The position numbers and the translations under genes were made by a program. Source: Mangrovicoccus sp. HB161399 (GTDB lineage Bacteria; Pseudomonadota; Alphaproteobacteria; Rhodobacterales; Rhodobacteraceae). Taken from it: a stretch of 64,000 bases of DNA. Position 1 is the stretch's first letter. Every line of letters begins with the position of its first letter. The notes beneath the pieces were generated by a model. It saw only the letters and a list, made by a program, of their open reading frames with translations, was not told the DNA's origin and searched no databases. The stretch spans positions 1 through 64,000 of the forward strand of contig NZ_JAATVU010000014.1 in NCBI RefSeq assembly GCF_013184745.1. The letters are read 5' to 3'. Positions 42,348 through 50,872 of the stretch are shown in pieces.

Positions 42348-43814
42348 ATGACGACACCTGCAAGCATCCATTTCCGCGAGCCCGACCTGGAACTTCTGGC
42401 CACTTTCGAGGGGCGGGTCGTGACCTTCGTCACCGCCGACGGCCGTCTGGACCAGCTTGGGCGCCGGGTCAACCGGCTGACCAAGGGCGCGCTCGAACGG
42501 GCGGCCTCCAGCCCGGCCTTCGCGGCGCTCGGCACCGCCGAGGCGCTGGAGATGGGCTTTCCGGCCGGCATGGCGGCGGATGCGGTGCAGGTGGTCAAGC
42601 TCGGCCGCAAGCCGCGCGTCGCCGATGCCCGCGCCGCCGGTTCCGCGATCGCCCGCGCCAAGGGCACGAAGCCGGTGCTGGTGCTGGCCGGTCCGATCGG
42701 CAATGCCGCGGAGCTGGCCTTCGGCCTGGCGCTGCGCGCCTATGCCTATGGCGACATGAGGTCGAAGCCCGCCGAGGCGCAGGGCGACGTGACCATGATG
42801 GTCGCGAAGCCCGAGGAAGTCGCCGCCGAGGCCGGGGACCAGGCGGCGGTCTGCGAGGGCGTGTTCTTCGCCCGCGACCTGACTTCGGCGCCGGCGAACG
42901 TCCTGGGCACGCTGGAGTTCGCCGCCCAGCTCGAGGCGATGGAAGAGCTCGGGCTGGAGATCGACATCCTCGACGAGGCGGCGATGGAGAAGCTCGGCAT
43001 GCGGCTGCTGCTGGCGGTCGGGCAGGGCTCGGCCAGCCCGTCGCGCGTCGTGGTGATGCGCTGGAACGGCGGCGGCGGCGAGGCGCCGCTGGCGCTGGTC
43101 GGCAAGGGCGTGGTCTTCGATACCGGCGGCATCAGCCTCAAGCCCGCCCAGGGCATGGAAGAGATGACCATGGACATGGGCGGCGCGGGCGTCGTCTCCG
43201 GCGTGATGCGGGCGCTGGCGCTGCGCAAGGCAAAGGCGAACGTGATCGGCTTCGTCGGGCTGGTGGAGAACATGCCCTCGCACATGGCGACGCGGCCGGG
43301 CGATGTCGTGGCCTCGGCCCAGGGCACCACGGTCGAGATCAACAACACCGATGCCGAGGGGCGGCTCGTGCTGGCCGACGTGCTGTGGTACGCGCAGGAG
43401 ACCTACAAGCCTGCCGCCATCGTCGATCTGGCGACCCTGACCGGCGCGGCGATCGTCGCGCTCGGCAACGAGATGGCCGCGACCTATTCCAATGACGACG
43501 CCTTCGCCGCGGACTTCCTGGCGGCCGCGAAGGCCGAGGGCGAGGGCGCCTGGCGCATGCCGCTGGCGCCCGGCTACGACAGGATGATCAAGTCCTCCAT
43601 CGCCGACATCAAGAACAGTGCGGGGCGTCCGGCGGGCTCGATCACCGCGGCGCAGTTCCTGCAGCGCTTCGTCAAGGACGGGACGCCCTGGATCCATCTC
43701 GACATTGCCGGCGTCGCGGCGATCAAGACGGATTCCGTGCTCTCGCCCAAGGGCTGCACCGGCTGGGGCGTGCTGTCGCTCGACCGGATGATCCGGGACC
43801 GGTTCGAGGCCTGA
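42348..43814 (+). CDS. pepA: Leucyl aminopeptidase (M17)
   Basis: A 488-residue cytoplasmic M17 metallopeptidase. The catalytic domain shows VGKGVVFDTGGISLKPAQGME (about residues 255-275), MDMGGAGVVSGVM, and the NTDAEGRLVLADVLWYA signature (about 338-354) with its metal-binding Asp/Glu and catalytic Arg. RPAGSITAAQFLQRF and WIHLDIAGVA complete the site. The Lys of VGKG and Asp of FDTGG that hold the zinc pair are present. It hydrolyses N-terminal residues from peptides and may take part in cysteinylglycine turnover. holC follows within 4 bp of its stop, a very common alphaproteobacterial order. Confidence 0.97.
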   Translation: MTTPASIHFREPDLELLATFEGRVVTFVTADGRLDQLGRRVNRLTKGALERAASSPAFAALGTAEALEMGFPAGMAADAVQVVKLGRKPRVADARAAGSAIARAKGTKPVLVLAGPIGNAAELAFGLALRAYAYGDMRSKPAEAQGDVTMMVAKPEEVAAEAGDQAAVCEGVFFARDLTSAPANVLGTLEFAAQLEAMEELGLEIDILDEAAMEKLGMRLLLAVGQGSASPSRVVVMRWNGGGGEAPLALVGKGVVFDTGGISLKPAQGMEEMTMDMGGAGVVSGVMRALALRKAKANVIGFVGLVENMPSHMATRPGDVVASAQGTTVEINNTDAEGRLVLADVLWYAQETYKPAAIVDLATLTGAAIVALGNEMAATYSNDDAFAADFLAAAKAEGEGAWRMPLAPGYDRMIKSSIADIKNSAGRPAGSITAAQFLQRFVKDGTPWIHLDIAGVAAIKTDSVLSPKGCTGWGVLSLDRMIRDRFEA

Positions 43815-43818
43815 TAGC

Positions 43819-44283
43819 GTGGGCCGCGCCATGTTCTACCACCTGACCGGGACGCCGCTCGAGGCCACGCTGCCGCGGCTCTTGGAACGGTCTCTGGAGG
43901 CGGGCTGGCAGGTCGACTTGCGGGGCCGCGACCGGGCGCGGCTGGAAACGCTCGACGACCGGCTCTGGCTGGGCGCCGAGGAAGGTTTCCTGCCGCACGG
44001 GCTGGAGGGCGGGGCGCATGACGCCCGCCAGCCGGTGCTGCTGACCACCTCTTCCGAGGCGCGGCCGGGAACCGCCTGCCTGATGGCGATCGACGCGGCC
44101 GAGGTCACCGCGGAGGAGGCGGCGCGGATGGAGCGCGTCTGCATCCTTTTCGACGGCCATGACGACATGCAGCTGACTGCCGCGCGCGCCCAGTGGCGCG
44201 CGTTGACGGGCGCCGGCACCGTCGCCGAGTACTGGGCGCAGGATGACGGCCGCTGGGAACGCAAGATGAGCACGGCGGGCTGA
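43819..44283 (+). CDS. holC: DNA polymerase III chi subunit
   Basis: A 154-residue HolC that joins the clamp loader to SSB. MFYHLTGTPLEATLPRLLER (from residue 5), GWQVDLRGRDRARLETLDDRL (about 34-54), LWLGAEEGFLPHG and RVCILFDGHDDMQLTAAR are typical. The GTG at 43819 gives a 4-residue extension before the ATG at 43831, and either may be used; no strong ribosome binding site separates them. It follows pepA by 4 bp and is cotranscribed. Confidence 0.92.
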   Translation: MGRAMFYHLTGTPLEATLPRLLERSLEAGWQVDLRGRDRARLETLDDRLWLGAEEGFLPHGLEGGAHDARQPVLLTTSSEARPGTACLMAIDAAEVTAEEAARMERVCILFDGHDDMQLTAARAQWRALTGAGTVAEYWAQDDGRWERKMSTAG

Positions 44284-44408
44284 GCAAGCCTGCCGGGCCG
44301 CGGCGGAAATGGCCTTCCCATGCCCGCCGACGGATGTTAACCTAACGTCAATTATTTTTGTCCGGGACGGGCCCTCCGCGGCTTGTCTCCGGAGACGGAG
44401 ATTTGGCG

Positions 44409-46064
44409 ATGGTGTTTCCGGAGCGGATGGTCCGGGCCGCATTGGCGGCGGCAGGACTGGCTTCACTGCTGGCGGCGGGCACTCCGGCCGCTGCGAAAAC
44501 CTATTGCGCCGAACTGGTCGAGGAAAAGGAAAGCGCCGAGGGGCGCATCCTGACGGTCAATTTCGCGGCGCTCTTCGATCTCTTCCGGCGCGACGACCCG
44601 TCCCAGCCGTCTCGGATCAGCGACAGCAAGTACTGGTTCACCACGCGCTTCGGCCAGTTCGACGGGCTGACCTGCGGCCGCTTCGGCCACGAGATGCAGG
44701 AATTCTATCCGATCGGCATGGTGGTGAAGCCGCTGCGCCAGCTCAAGCTGCCGAACTACCACCGCGGCACTCCGGTCCTGGTGGAGACCGAATACGGGCA
44801 CCGCAAGATCCTCCCGCTGGAGGACATCACCGAGATGGCGGAGAACACCACCTACATCCTGCCCGATTCCGCCGCCAAGGCCTTCATGTGCAACCACGAG
44901 GATACCTGCGGCGGCAATCTCGCCCCCTGGACGCTGGCGGACGGACGGCAGATCGCCTGTCCCTCGGCTAATTGCCGCTACGACATCTCGGCGCTCGGCG
45001 GCTATGCCTCGGCGGCCAGCCAGAACCCCAAGGCGCAGAAGGCGCTGGCGGAATACGCCAGGCTCTACCGCGATCCGCTGCTGCCCGCGGTGCGCTACGA
45101 GGACGAGTCGTCGCAACGCAACGCGATGAAGGATGTCTGCACGCCGTTCCCGGTCACACCCTGGAAGGCCGGCGGAACCCGCCATCAGGACGTGGCCGTC
45201 TACCTGTCGCTGTGCAGCGAGATCGCCGCCGGGGAGGACGGCGTGTCTTCGCTGGCCGGGTTCAAGGTGGTCGACACCGCCTGGGCGGAGGAACGTTTCG
45301 GCGACGGGCTCTGGGGGTCGTACCACCGGCGCTTCGGCGAGAGCACCCAGGATTTCGATCCGGAGGCGCTGTCGGCCGAGCACGTCGCCGAGACGATGCG
45401 CCAGATCCTGACGGTGCAGCTGGGCAGCGAGAAGCGCTGCGGCCAGAAGATCGAGGAGACCAACAGCCTGACGCTCGGCGGCGCGGCGGGCTTCGACCTG
45501 GGCAAGGTCATCCCGCTGGATGCGCTGAAGCTCTCGGTGGACGCGGCGCGGGCCAGGGCGACCCGCTTCACCGCGACCATCCCGGAGAATGTCTTCCTCG
45601 CCTACAGCACCTATTTCGTGCAGCCGATCCCGCTGGAGGGAGAGGAGAAGAAGCTGTGGGTGTTCGACATCGTCTCGCGGGTGCAATGCGACGGTGCCGG
45701 CACGCCCGAGAAGCCCTCGTCGATCACGCTCTTCTACTACGACCTCACAGACGGCTACGAGAGCCTGGACGCCGACGAGTCCTTCTCGGAGCGGTACCTG
45801 GAGCGCTACGGCAACGTCGCCTTCGCCTCCACCCGTGACGCCCAGATCGTCCGGACCGGGCGGTTCTGGCGGATCGTGGACCATGTCGGCTACTACCTGT
45901 GGCGCGACGCGCTGCGCGAGGTGGTGTCGAACGACATGCCGCAGCTCAAGCAGCTGCTGCAGTACTATCCGCGCCGCCAGCAGCCGCAGATCCGCGATTT
46001 CTTCGTGCATCTTCTGCTGGCCGCGGCCTTCGACTACGACTCCGATTTCCCGCCGAACTGGTGA
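44409..46064 (+). CDS. Large exported protein of unknown function
   Basis: A 551-residue protein with a clear signal peptide (about residues 1-31, LAAAGLASLLAAGTPAAAKT). The mature part has several Cys residues (CAELVEE, CGRFGHEM, CNHEDTCGGN, CPSANCRYD, CTPFP, CSEIAAG, CGQKIEE, CDGAG), suggesting disulfides in the periplasm. Segments such as RFGQFDGLTCGRFGHEMQEFY and NCRYDISALGGYASAASQNPK have no family I recognise. GGAGACGGAGATTTGGCG precedes the start. Its stop overlaps the start of a small Cys-rich secreted peptide by one base, so the two are coupled. Function unknown. Confidence 0.6.
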   Translation: MVFPERMVRAALAAAGLASLLAAGTPAAAKTYCAELVEEKESAEGRILTVNFAALFDLFRRDDPSQPSRISDSKYWFTTRFGQFDGLTCGRFGHEMQEFYPIGMVVKPLRQLKLPNYHRGTPVLVETEYGHRKILPLEDITEMAENTTYILPDSAAKAFMCNHEDTCGGNLAPWTLADGRQIACPSANCRYDISALGGYASAASQNPKAQKALAEYARLYRDPLLPAVRYEDESSQRNAMKDVCTPFPVTPWKAGGTRHQDVAVYLSLCSEIAAGEDGVSSLAGFKVVDTAWAEERFGDGLWGSYHRRFGESTQDFDPEALSAEHVAETMRQILTVQLGSEKRCGQKIEETNSLTLGGAAGFDLGKVIPLDALKLSVDAARARATRFTATIPENVFLAYSTYFVQPIPLEGEEKKLWVFDIVSRVQCDGAGTPEKPSSITLFYYDLTDGYESLDADESFSERYLERYGNVAFASTRDAQIVRTGRFWRIVDHVGYYLWRDALREVVSNDMPQLKQLLQYYPRRQQPQIRDFFVHLLLAAAFDYDSDFPPNW

Positions 46065-46300
46065 TGCCGATGATCCGCCATGCCCTTGCCTTCCTGTCCC
46101 TCGCCCTGCTGCTGGCCTCGGCAGGGGCGGTTCCGGCCACCGGACCCTCCGCCGGCGGCCAGCCGCCGCCCTGCGACAGCGCAGCCGGGAAATGCTGCTG
46201 CGTGATGGCGAACGGGCTCCGCTGCTGCGGCAGCGCCACGATCTGCCCGTCATCCGCGATCTCCGGCTGCCCCTGCGCCCGGCCCGGCGCAACGGGGTAA
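46064..46300 (+). CDS. Small cysteine-rich secreted peptide
   Basis: A 78-residue product with a signal peptide (LAFLSLALLLASAGAVPA, about residues 8-25). The mature part has nine Cys in about 45 residues (C-x6-CCC-x7-CC-x5-C-x7-C-x-C). Such density suggests a disulfide-knotted or metal-binding peptide. It begins at the ATG inside the TGATG overlap with the 551-residue exported protein gene; that overlap, the export signal and the cysteines support a real gene despite its size. No known family. A metallothionein-like or disulfide-peptide role is only speculation. Confidence 0.55.
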   Translation: MPMIRHALAFLSLALLLASAGAVPATGPSAGGQPPPCDSAAGKCCCVMANGLRCCGSATICPSSAISGCPCARPGATG

Positions 46301-46922
46301 GGTTTGCGGGCCATCGGAATGTCCCCGCGCCAAAGACGCGTTCGCGGTCCGGCAAGGGGAAGATTTGCCATGGGAATGCGGCAACGCCTGACGCGGCCGG
46401 GGCAGCAATCCTTGCGGCTCAGCTAATGTCCTCCAATATGCCCGCATCCGGGACAGCAGCAGGCGAGAACCGGATGGTCGTGGCGCAACTGCTCCGGATC
46501 CGTCATGCCCTGTTCGCCTAGTCCGGTCCGTCGCGCCGGACATGCGACACGCTATGGGCAGCCGAGGAAAATTTTGCCGATCCCGCCTTGGGGCCGTGGC
46601 GCAATGCGGCGGCATCTCCGCCTGTCGGCACGCCCTGGCGCAAGAAGGGGCTGCAACTCATGCCGCTTGCGCTGCGGCGGCGGGCGGAACTCCAAGCTGA
46701 CCATGTCTGACCCAGTTCATGACGGACGATTTGGACAGGGAGATTGCCGACAGGAGGCTCCCCTGGTCCTGTCGGACGCAGCGTCATGCGCCTTGGCGCA
46801 TCCGCTTGCGCGGATATTCCCGGAGAGGTGCATCTCGGCGGATTTGCCGCTCTAGGGCAGTTCCGTCCTTCGGCCCGCACGGCGCCACCATCGTCCTGCG
46901 GTTCCGGCGCCCCCCGCGGCAG
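46301..46922. other. Gene-free stretch of 0.6 kb
   Basis: Nothing recognisable is seen on either strand. It has the GC-rich, frame-scrambled look of the IS remnants elsewhere in the window, but no transposase motif was identified. It separates the plus-strand exported-protein pair from the minus-strand protease gene. Confidence 0.4.
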
Positions 46923-47501
46923 CTAGCGGGTCAGCGTCATGCGGCCGTCGCGGATCTCGATGGCGGCGAAGCTTTCCAGATAGCGCATGCCCAGCAGCGA
47001 TCCGGTCATTTCGCCGGCATTGACCCGCGCGGGCACGTTGCGGTCGGTGATGTCGCCGATCTTTACCTCCTTCAGCACCACCTTGGCGGTCTCCACCGTG
47101 CCGTTGGCCGTGCGCGCGTTGCCGAAGAAGGCGAGCCTGTCCGTGTCCATGCCGATCTTGCGCGCGTCCTCGAGGCTCAGCACGATGTCGCTGGCGCCGG
47201 TATCGACGATGAAGCTGAGCGGCGTGCCGTTCACCTGCATCGTCAGGTGGTAGTGCCCGTCCGGGCCGCGCGGCACCGAGACCTGGCCGACCGAGGTGAA
47301 GAACTGGGTCTGCGGCAGCCCGTGCTGCACGTCCTGCCAGAGCGCGTATCCCACGGTCACGCCGAGGAACAGCAGCCCCCAGATCACCGCCTGGCGCAGC
47401 GCCGCCAGCATCTTGCCGCGGAAGGCGAACAGCAGCGCGCCGCCGATCACCGCGAGGAGGATCAGCTTCTTCGCGAGATGGGCAATCTGGTCTTCGGTCA
47501 T
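46923..47501 (-). CDS. TIGR02281-type retropepsin-like aspartic protease
   Basis: A 192-residue membrane-anchored protein. Two N-terminal helices (about residues 10-26 LILLAVIGGALLFAF and 36-56) precede a retropepsin-like domain with FIVDTGASDIVLS (catalytic DTG, about 99-111) and GSLLGMRYLESF (the flap/turn region, about 168-179). The family (clan AA) is widespread in Alphaproteobacteria, and one member is implicated in periplasmic processing, but the target here is unknown. The ATG at 47501 has GGAAGG at good spacing; one 6 bp upstream is too close to that box. Confidence 0.85.
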   Translation of the reverse strand: MTEDQIAHLAKKLILLAVIGGALLFAFRGKMLAALRQAVIWGLLFLGVTVGYALWQDVQHGLPQTQFFTSVGQVSVPRGPDGHYHLTMQVNGTPLSFIVDTGASDIVLSLEDARKIGMDTDRLAFFGNARTANGTVETAKVVLKEVKIGDITDRNVPARVNAGEMTGSLLGMRYLESFAAIEIRDGRMTLTR

Positions 47502-47559
47502 GGGCATCCTTCCACAGCGCTGCCGCTGATATGGGGACGCGCGGGCGCGGCTGCGAGCC

Positions 47560-48192
47560 TCATCCGCCGAGGTACCGCGCGCCGATCCCCGCCAGGGCCA
47601 GCCCGTCGAGCACGAACTGCACCGACAGCGCCGCCAGGAGCATGCCCAGCAGCCGAGACACGACCATGATCCCGGTGCGGCCGAGCAGCCGCTCGATCAG
47701 CCCGGCGACGGAGAAGAAGGCCAGCACGATGGCCACGACCGAGATCATCGCCGCGAGCACGGTCAGGGTGACCGCCCAGCTGGCATTCTCGCCGCTGGTC
47801 AGCAGCACCGTCGCGGCCAGCGCGCCGGGCCCGGCGATGAAGGGCGTGGCGATGGGAAAGACGGAGGGGTCGTCGGGGGCCTCCTCCTCCTTGTCCTCGC
47901 GGCGCCGGGTGCGGCGCTCGAACAGCATCTCCATGGCGATCAGGAACAGCAGCAGCCCGCCCGCGATGCGGAAGGCCGGAAGGGTGATGCCCACGGCCTC
48001 CAGGATCGACATGCCGACCAGCGCGAAGAGCACGAGGATGCCGAGGCCGATGGCGCAGGCGCGGGCGGCGACGCGCATGCGGTGGCGCTTGTCCATGCCC
48101 TGGGTCAGCGCGATGAAGATCGGCGCGAGGCCGATCGGGTCGATCATCACGAAGAGCGTGGTGAAGGCGGTGACGAAGGTCCCGGCATCCAT
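47560..48192 (-). CDS. MarC family integral membrane protein
   Basis: A 210-residue protein with about six transmembrane segments. MarC signature segments are TLFVMIDPIGLAPIFIALTQG (about residues 12-32), FRIAGGLLLFLIAMEML (about 73-89), and IATPFIAGPGALAATVLL (about 113-130). The MarC family was once linked to antibiotic resistance but its transport role is unproven. Downstream of the stop lies the retropepsin gene, 58 bp away, so they may share a transcript. Confidence 0.88.
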   Translation of the reverse strand: MDAGTFVTAFTTLFVMIDPIGLAPIFIALTQGMDKRHRMRVAARACAIGLGILVLFALVGMSILEAVGITLPAFRIAGGLLLFLIAMEMLFERRTRRREDKEEEAPDDPSVFPIATPFIAGPGALAATVLLTSGENASWAVTLTVLAAMISVVAIVLAFFSVAGLIERLLGRTGIMVVSRLLGMLLAALSVQFVLDGLALAGIGARYLGG

Positions 48193-48415
48193 GGCAGCTA
48201 GGCCCCGCCAACTGCGGCCTGGCGGGCCGCGTCGCGGCGCCCGGTCACGGGGTGGGCCCCGTTTCGGATGGGGAGGATTTCCGCGGCATGTAGGTCCCTG
48301 GAGATGTCCGGTCCGGCTGAGGGTTCCGCACCAGCTTTTCCGGCGGAACCGGTCCTGTCAAGCTGCCGGGCCGGGATCCGGCCCCGGCGCGGGGCCGGGG
48401 CGCGGGACTGCCGGG

Positions 48416-49114
48416 TCAGTAGACAGGGACGTCGAGGCCGGTCTTGTAGGAGGGCAGAACCACCACGGTGGCATGCGGCGAGACGCGCGTCTGGATGTCG
48501 ATTGCGTCCTGGTCGAGCATGCGGATGCAGCCCGAGGACACGGCCTTGCCCAGATACTGCGGTTCGCAGCCGCCATGGATGCGGTAGAGCGTGTCCTTGC
48601 CGTCCTGGAACAGGTAGAGCGCGCGCGCGCCCAGCGGGTTGCCCGGGCCGCCGTCCATGCCGCCGTTCGCGGCGGAGTAGGGCTCGTATTTCGGCATGCG
48701 GGCGATCAGCGTGTCGGGCGGGGTCCAGCGCGGCCAGGAGCGGGTGAACTGCACCACTGCGTCGCCGTCCCATTCGCGGCCCGCAGCGCCGGTGCCGACG
48801 CCGTAGCGCAGCGCGTTGCCGTCTTCCTGGATCAGGTGCAGGTAGCCAGCATCCGGATCGACGACGATCGTGCCCTGCTGGTATTCCGGGAAGGGATTGG
48901 CCACCACCTGGCGCCAGAGCCGCTGGGGCACCACGCCCTCGGGCACGGCCGGGATGTAGAACTTGTCGTCCACGGGGCCGTAGAAATCCGGAAGCTTGGG
49001 GGTCGCCTCGCGGAACTCCGGTGACTGGGCGATCGGCTGGACGGGCTGGGTCTGGGCGCAGGCGGACAGACTCGCGGCCGCGCCCGTGGCGATGAAGGTA
49101 CGTCGGGTGAGCAT
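48416..49114 (-). CDS. L,D-transpeptidase (YkuD family)
   Basis: A 232-residue periplasmic enzyme. An N-terminal LTRRTFIATGAAASLSAC signal carries an RR motif (possible Tat) and a Cys within a lipobox-like ASLSAC, so it may be a lipoprotein. The YkuD domain (about residues 75-225) ends with the catalytic HGGCEPQYLGKAVSSGCIRM (His and Cys). These enzymes make 3-3 cross-links in peptidoglycan or attach proteins to it. The ATG at 49114 follows GAGAGACCCCCAA; an ATG 15 bp upstream lacks a site. Confidence 0.9.
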   Translation of the reverse strand: MLTRRTFIATGAAASLSACAQTQPVQPIAQSPEFREATPKLPDFYGPVDDKFYIPAVPEGVVPQRLWRQVVANPFPEYQQGTIVVDPDAGYLHLIQEDGNALRYGVGTGAAGREWDGDAVVQFTRSWPRWTPPDTLIARMPKYEPYSAANGGMDGGPGNPLGARALYLFQDGKDTLYRIHGGCEPQYLGKAVSSGCIRMLDQDAIDIQTRVSPHATVVVLPSYKTGLDVPVY

Positions 49115-49159
49115 TTGGGGGTCTCTCATGAACTGATCTGATGGTCGTGATGCGGCGGA

Positions 49160-49516
49160 TCAGCCACGCCGCGGAGGGTCGAGCAGCCCGGCGGGATCGT
49201 GCTTTGCCCAGAGCCTCAGATCGGGATCGGGACGCGGCAGCTGCAGCGCGGGCATTGCCGCGACCGGATCCCGCGCCAGATGGCCGGGATCGAAGCTGCA
49301 GGCCGTTCCGGGAAGCCCGGAAATCCGGCAGCGGGTCAGGGTCGAGGCGCTTTTGGGTGCCGACGGCGCACGCGCCTCCACGGCTTCCGCGACGATGGCG
49401 CGGAGCGGCCCCGCCTCGGCGGCGCGGACGGCATGCATCCAGGCGCCCCAGGGGAGGAGCGCGATCAGGAGCAGGTGGATGAGCGCGGTGCGAAGCAGCG
49501 ACATGGCCATGATCAT
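49160..49516 (-). CDS. Small exported hypothetical protein
   Basis: A 118-residue product with a signal peptide (LLRTALIHLLLIALLPWGAW, about residues 7-26) and a short mature part with two Cys (TRCRISGLPGTACSFDPGH). ATGs at 49516, 49510 and 49504 are in frame, and none has a strong ribosome binding site. No known family. It lies upstream of the L,D-transpeptidase gene on the same strand, 46 bp away, so it may belong to that transcript. Confidence 0.5.
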   Translation of the reverse strand: MIMAMSLLRTALIHLLLIALLPWGAWMHAVRAAEAGPLRAIVAEAVEARAPSAPKSASTLTRCRISGLPGTACSFDPGHLARDPVAAMPALQLPRPDPDLRLWAKHDPAGLLDPPRRG

Positions 49517-49517
49517 A

Positions 49518-50735
49518 CTACGTCTGGCGCGCCAAGCCAGTTCCCGCAGCGCGGGATGCGCGGACCGTTGCCGTCCTGCCGATCACGAAACAGTGATGCC
49601 TCCGGGCGGCACGCCGCAGGCGACCGGATCGCTCCGCGTGGGGACGGCGCCACCTGCGGGCGCTGCCGGTTCTTGCCAGGCGCCGGGCGCTCAGCGCGCC
49701 GAGCAGGCCGAGCCCGGCCAGCAGCGCCGGCAGGGCAGCGGGCAGCGGAATGGCCGCGTATTGCCAGACCGCGGCCGCGGCGAGATCGGGATGGTTCGGG
49801 AAGATCCCGTCCAGCCCCATGCCGATATGGTCCAGGTACTGCGCCATCGCGCCATCCGGATCCATCGTGGAGAAGGTCCAGGCATGGACCTCCAGCCCCG
49901 GCGCATGGGCAGCGGCGATGAATTCCGCGGTCAGGGCGGGGCTGCCCAGCGAGACGCCGGCGCCGCCGGGGATGCCGGACATGCTGGCCAGGTCGGTGAA
50001 GGCGCCGGTGACGTAGTCATGCACGCCGAAGGTGCCGCCGCTCTCCATCGCTAGCCGAGCGCGGCGACCGGCACCTCCATGCCCAGGCCGGATTCCGGGC
50101 CGACGATCTCGAAGCCGGCGAGATGGTCGAAGGTCCGGATGTAGCTGTTCCGGTCCGCGCCGGTGAAGCCGTGATTGTGCATCGCCTGGACGATGGCGGC
50201 GTTCTGCGCGCTGGTGGAGGGCGGCTTGGATTCCGGATGGACGCCGATCGTGGTGCCGTTGGCGGCGTTGTAGCCGTTCACGCGGCCGAGGACTTCCGCG
50301 AAGGTCGTGACCTTGTAGGGATCGGCCATCGACGGGACGAAGCCGGGATGGGTCTCCGCGGCGGTGCCGTAGAGCTCGACCGTCAGGGTCTCGATCTCTG
50401 CCAGGGTGAAATCTCCCAGGGCATAGCCGCCGTTGCGCGGCGCGAAGAGGTCGTCGACATTGGTGGTGCGCGCCAGGGAGCTGTCATGCATGACGCCAGC
50501 TGGCCGTCGGCGGTGGTGCCGACATCCGGCTCGACGATGTTGGCGCCCATCTCGATGGCCAGCTCGTAGCCGCCGAGCGTGTGCTCGGGCAGGTAGCCGG
50601 ACGCGCAGCAATGGGCGATCACCAACGGCGCGGCACCGCCGAGCGTGTCGAAGCTGGCCGCAAGGGCAGGGGCCGCGGCCGCCGCCGCCAGCGCGGCAAG
50701 CGCCAGGCTCTTGGGTGCGATGATCGGGCCTCCGG
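49518..50735 (-). pseudogene. Decayed glycerophosphodiester phosphodiesterase with VPLPA-CTERM-like tail
   Basis: The minus strand encodes a GDPD-type enzyme in three broken frames. An export signal (SLALAALAAAAAAPALAA) is followed by VIAHCCASGYLPEHTLGGYELAIEMGANIVEPDVG (the usual HRG-type start reads HC), then after a one-base shift near 50510 VMHDSSLARTTNVDDLF and HPESKPP, and after a second shift near 50055 a C-terminal part with HAWTFSTM and IPLPAALPALLAGLGLLGAL followed by ARR. That tail matches the VPLPA-CTERM sorting signal of Rhodobacterales. The position expected for ATG after GGAGG reads ATC, and no other start is visible. Two shifts plus a lost start suggest a pseudogene, unless the reference has base errors. 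Confidence 0.72.
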
Positions 50736-50872
50736 AGGCAGTTTGTCAAATGCAACTGCCGCCCGTCTAGGACCGCTCTTTGATGGCAAGCTGATGAAAA
50801 TGTGAAGTTAATGTTGCAGTCCGCGCAGCGGAGCAGCGACTCCCGGGCGCTGGCCGGCGGTGCCGGGAGCGG

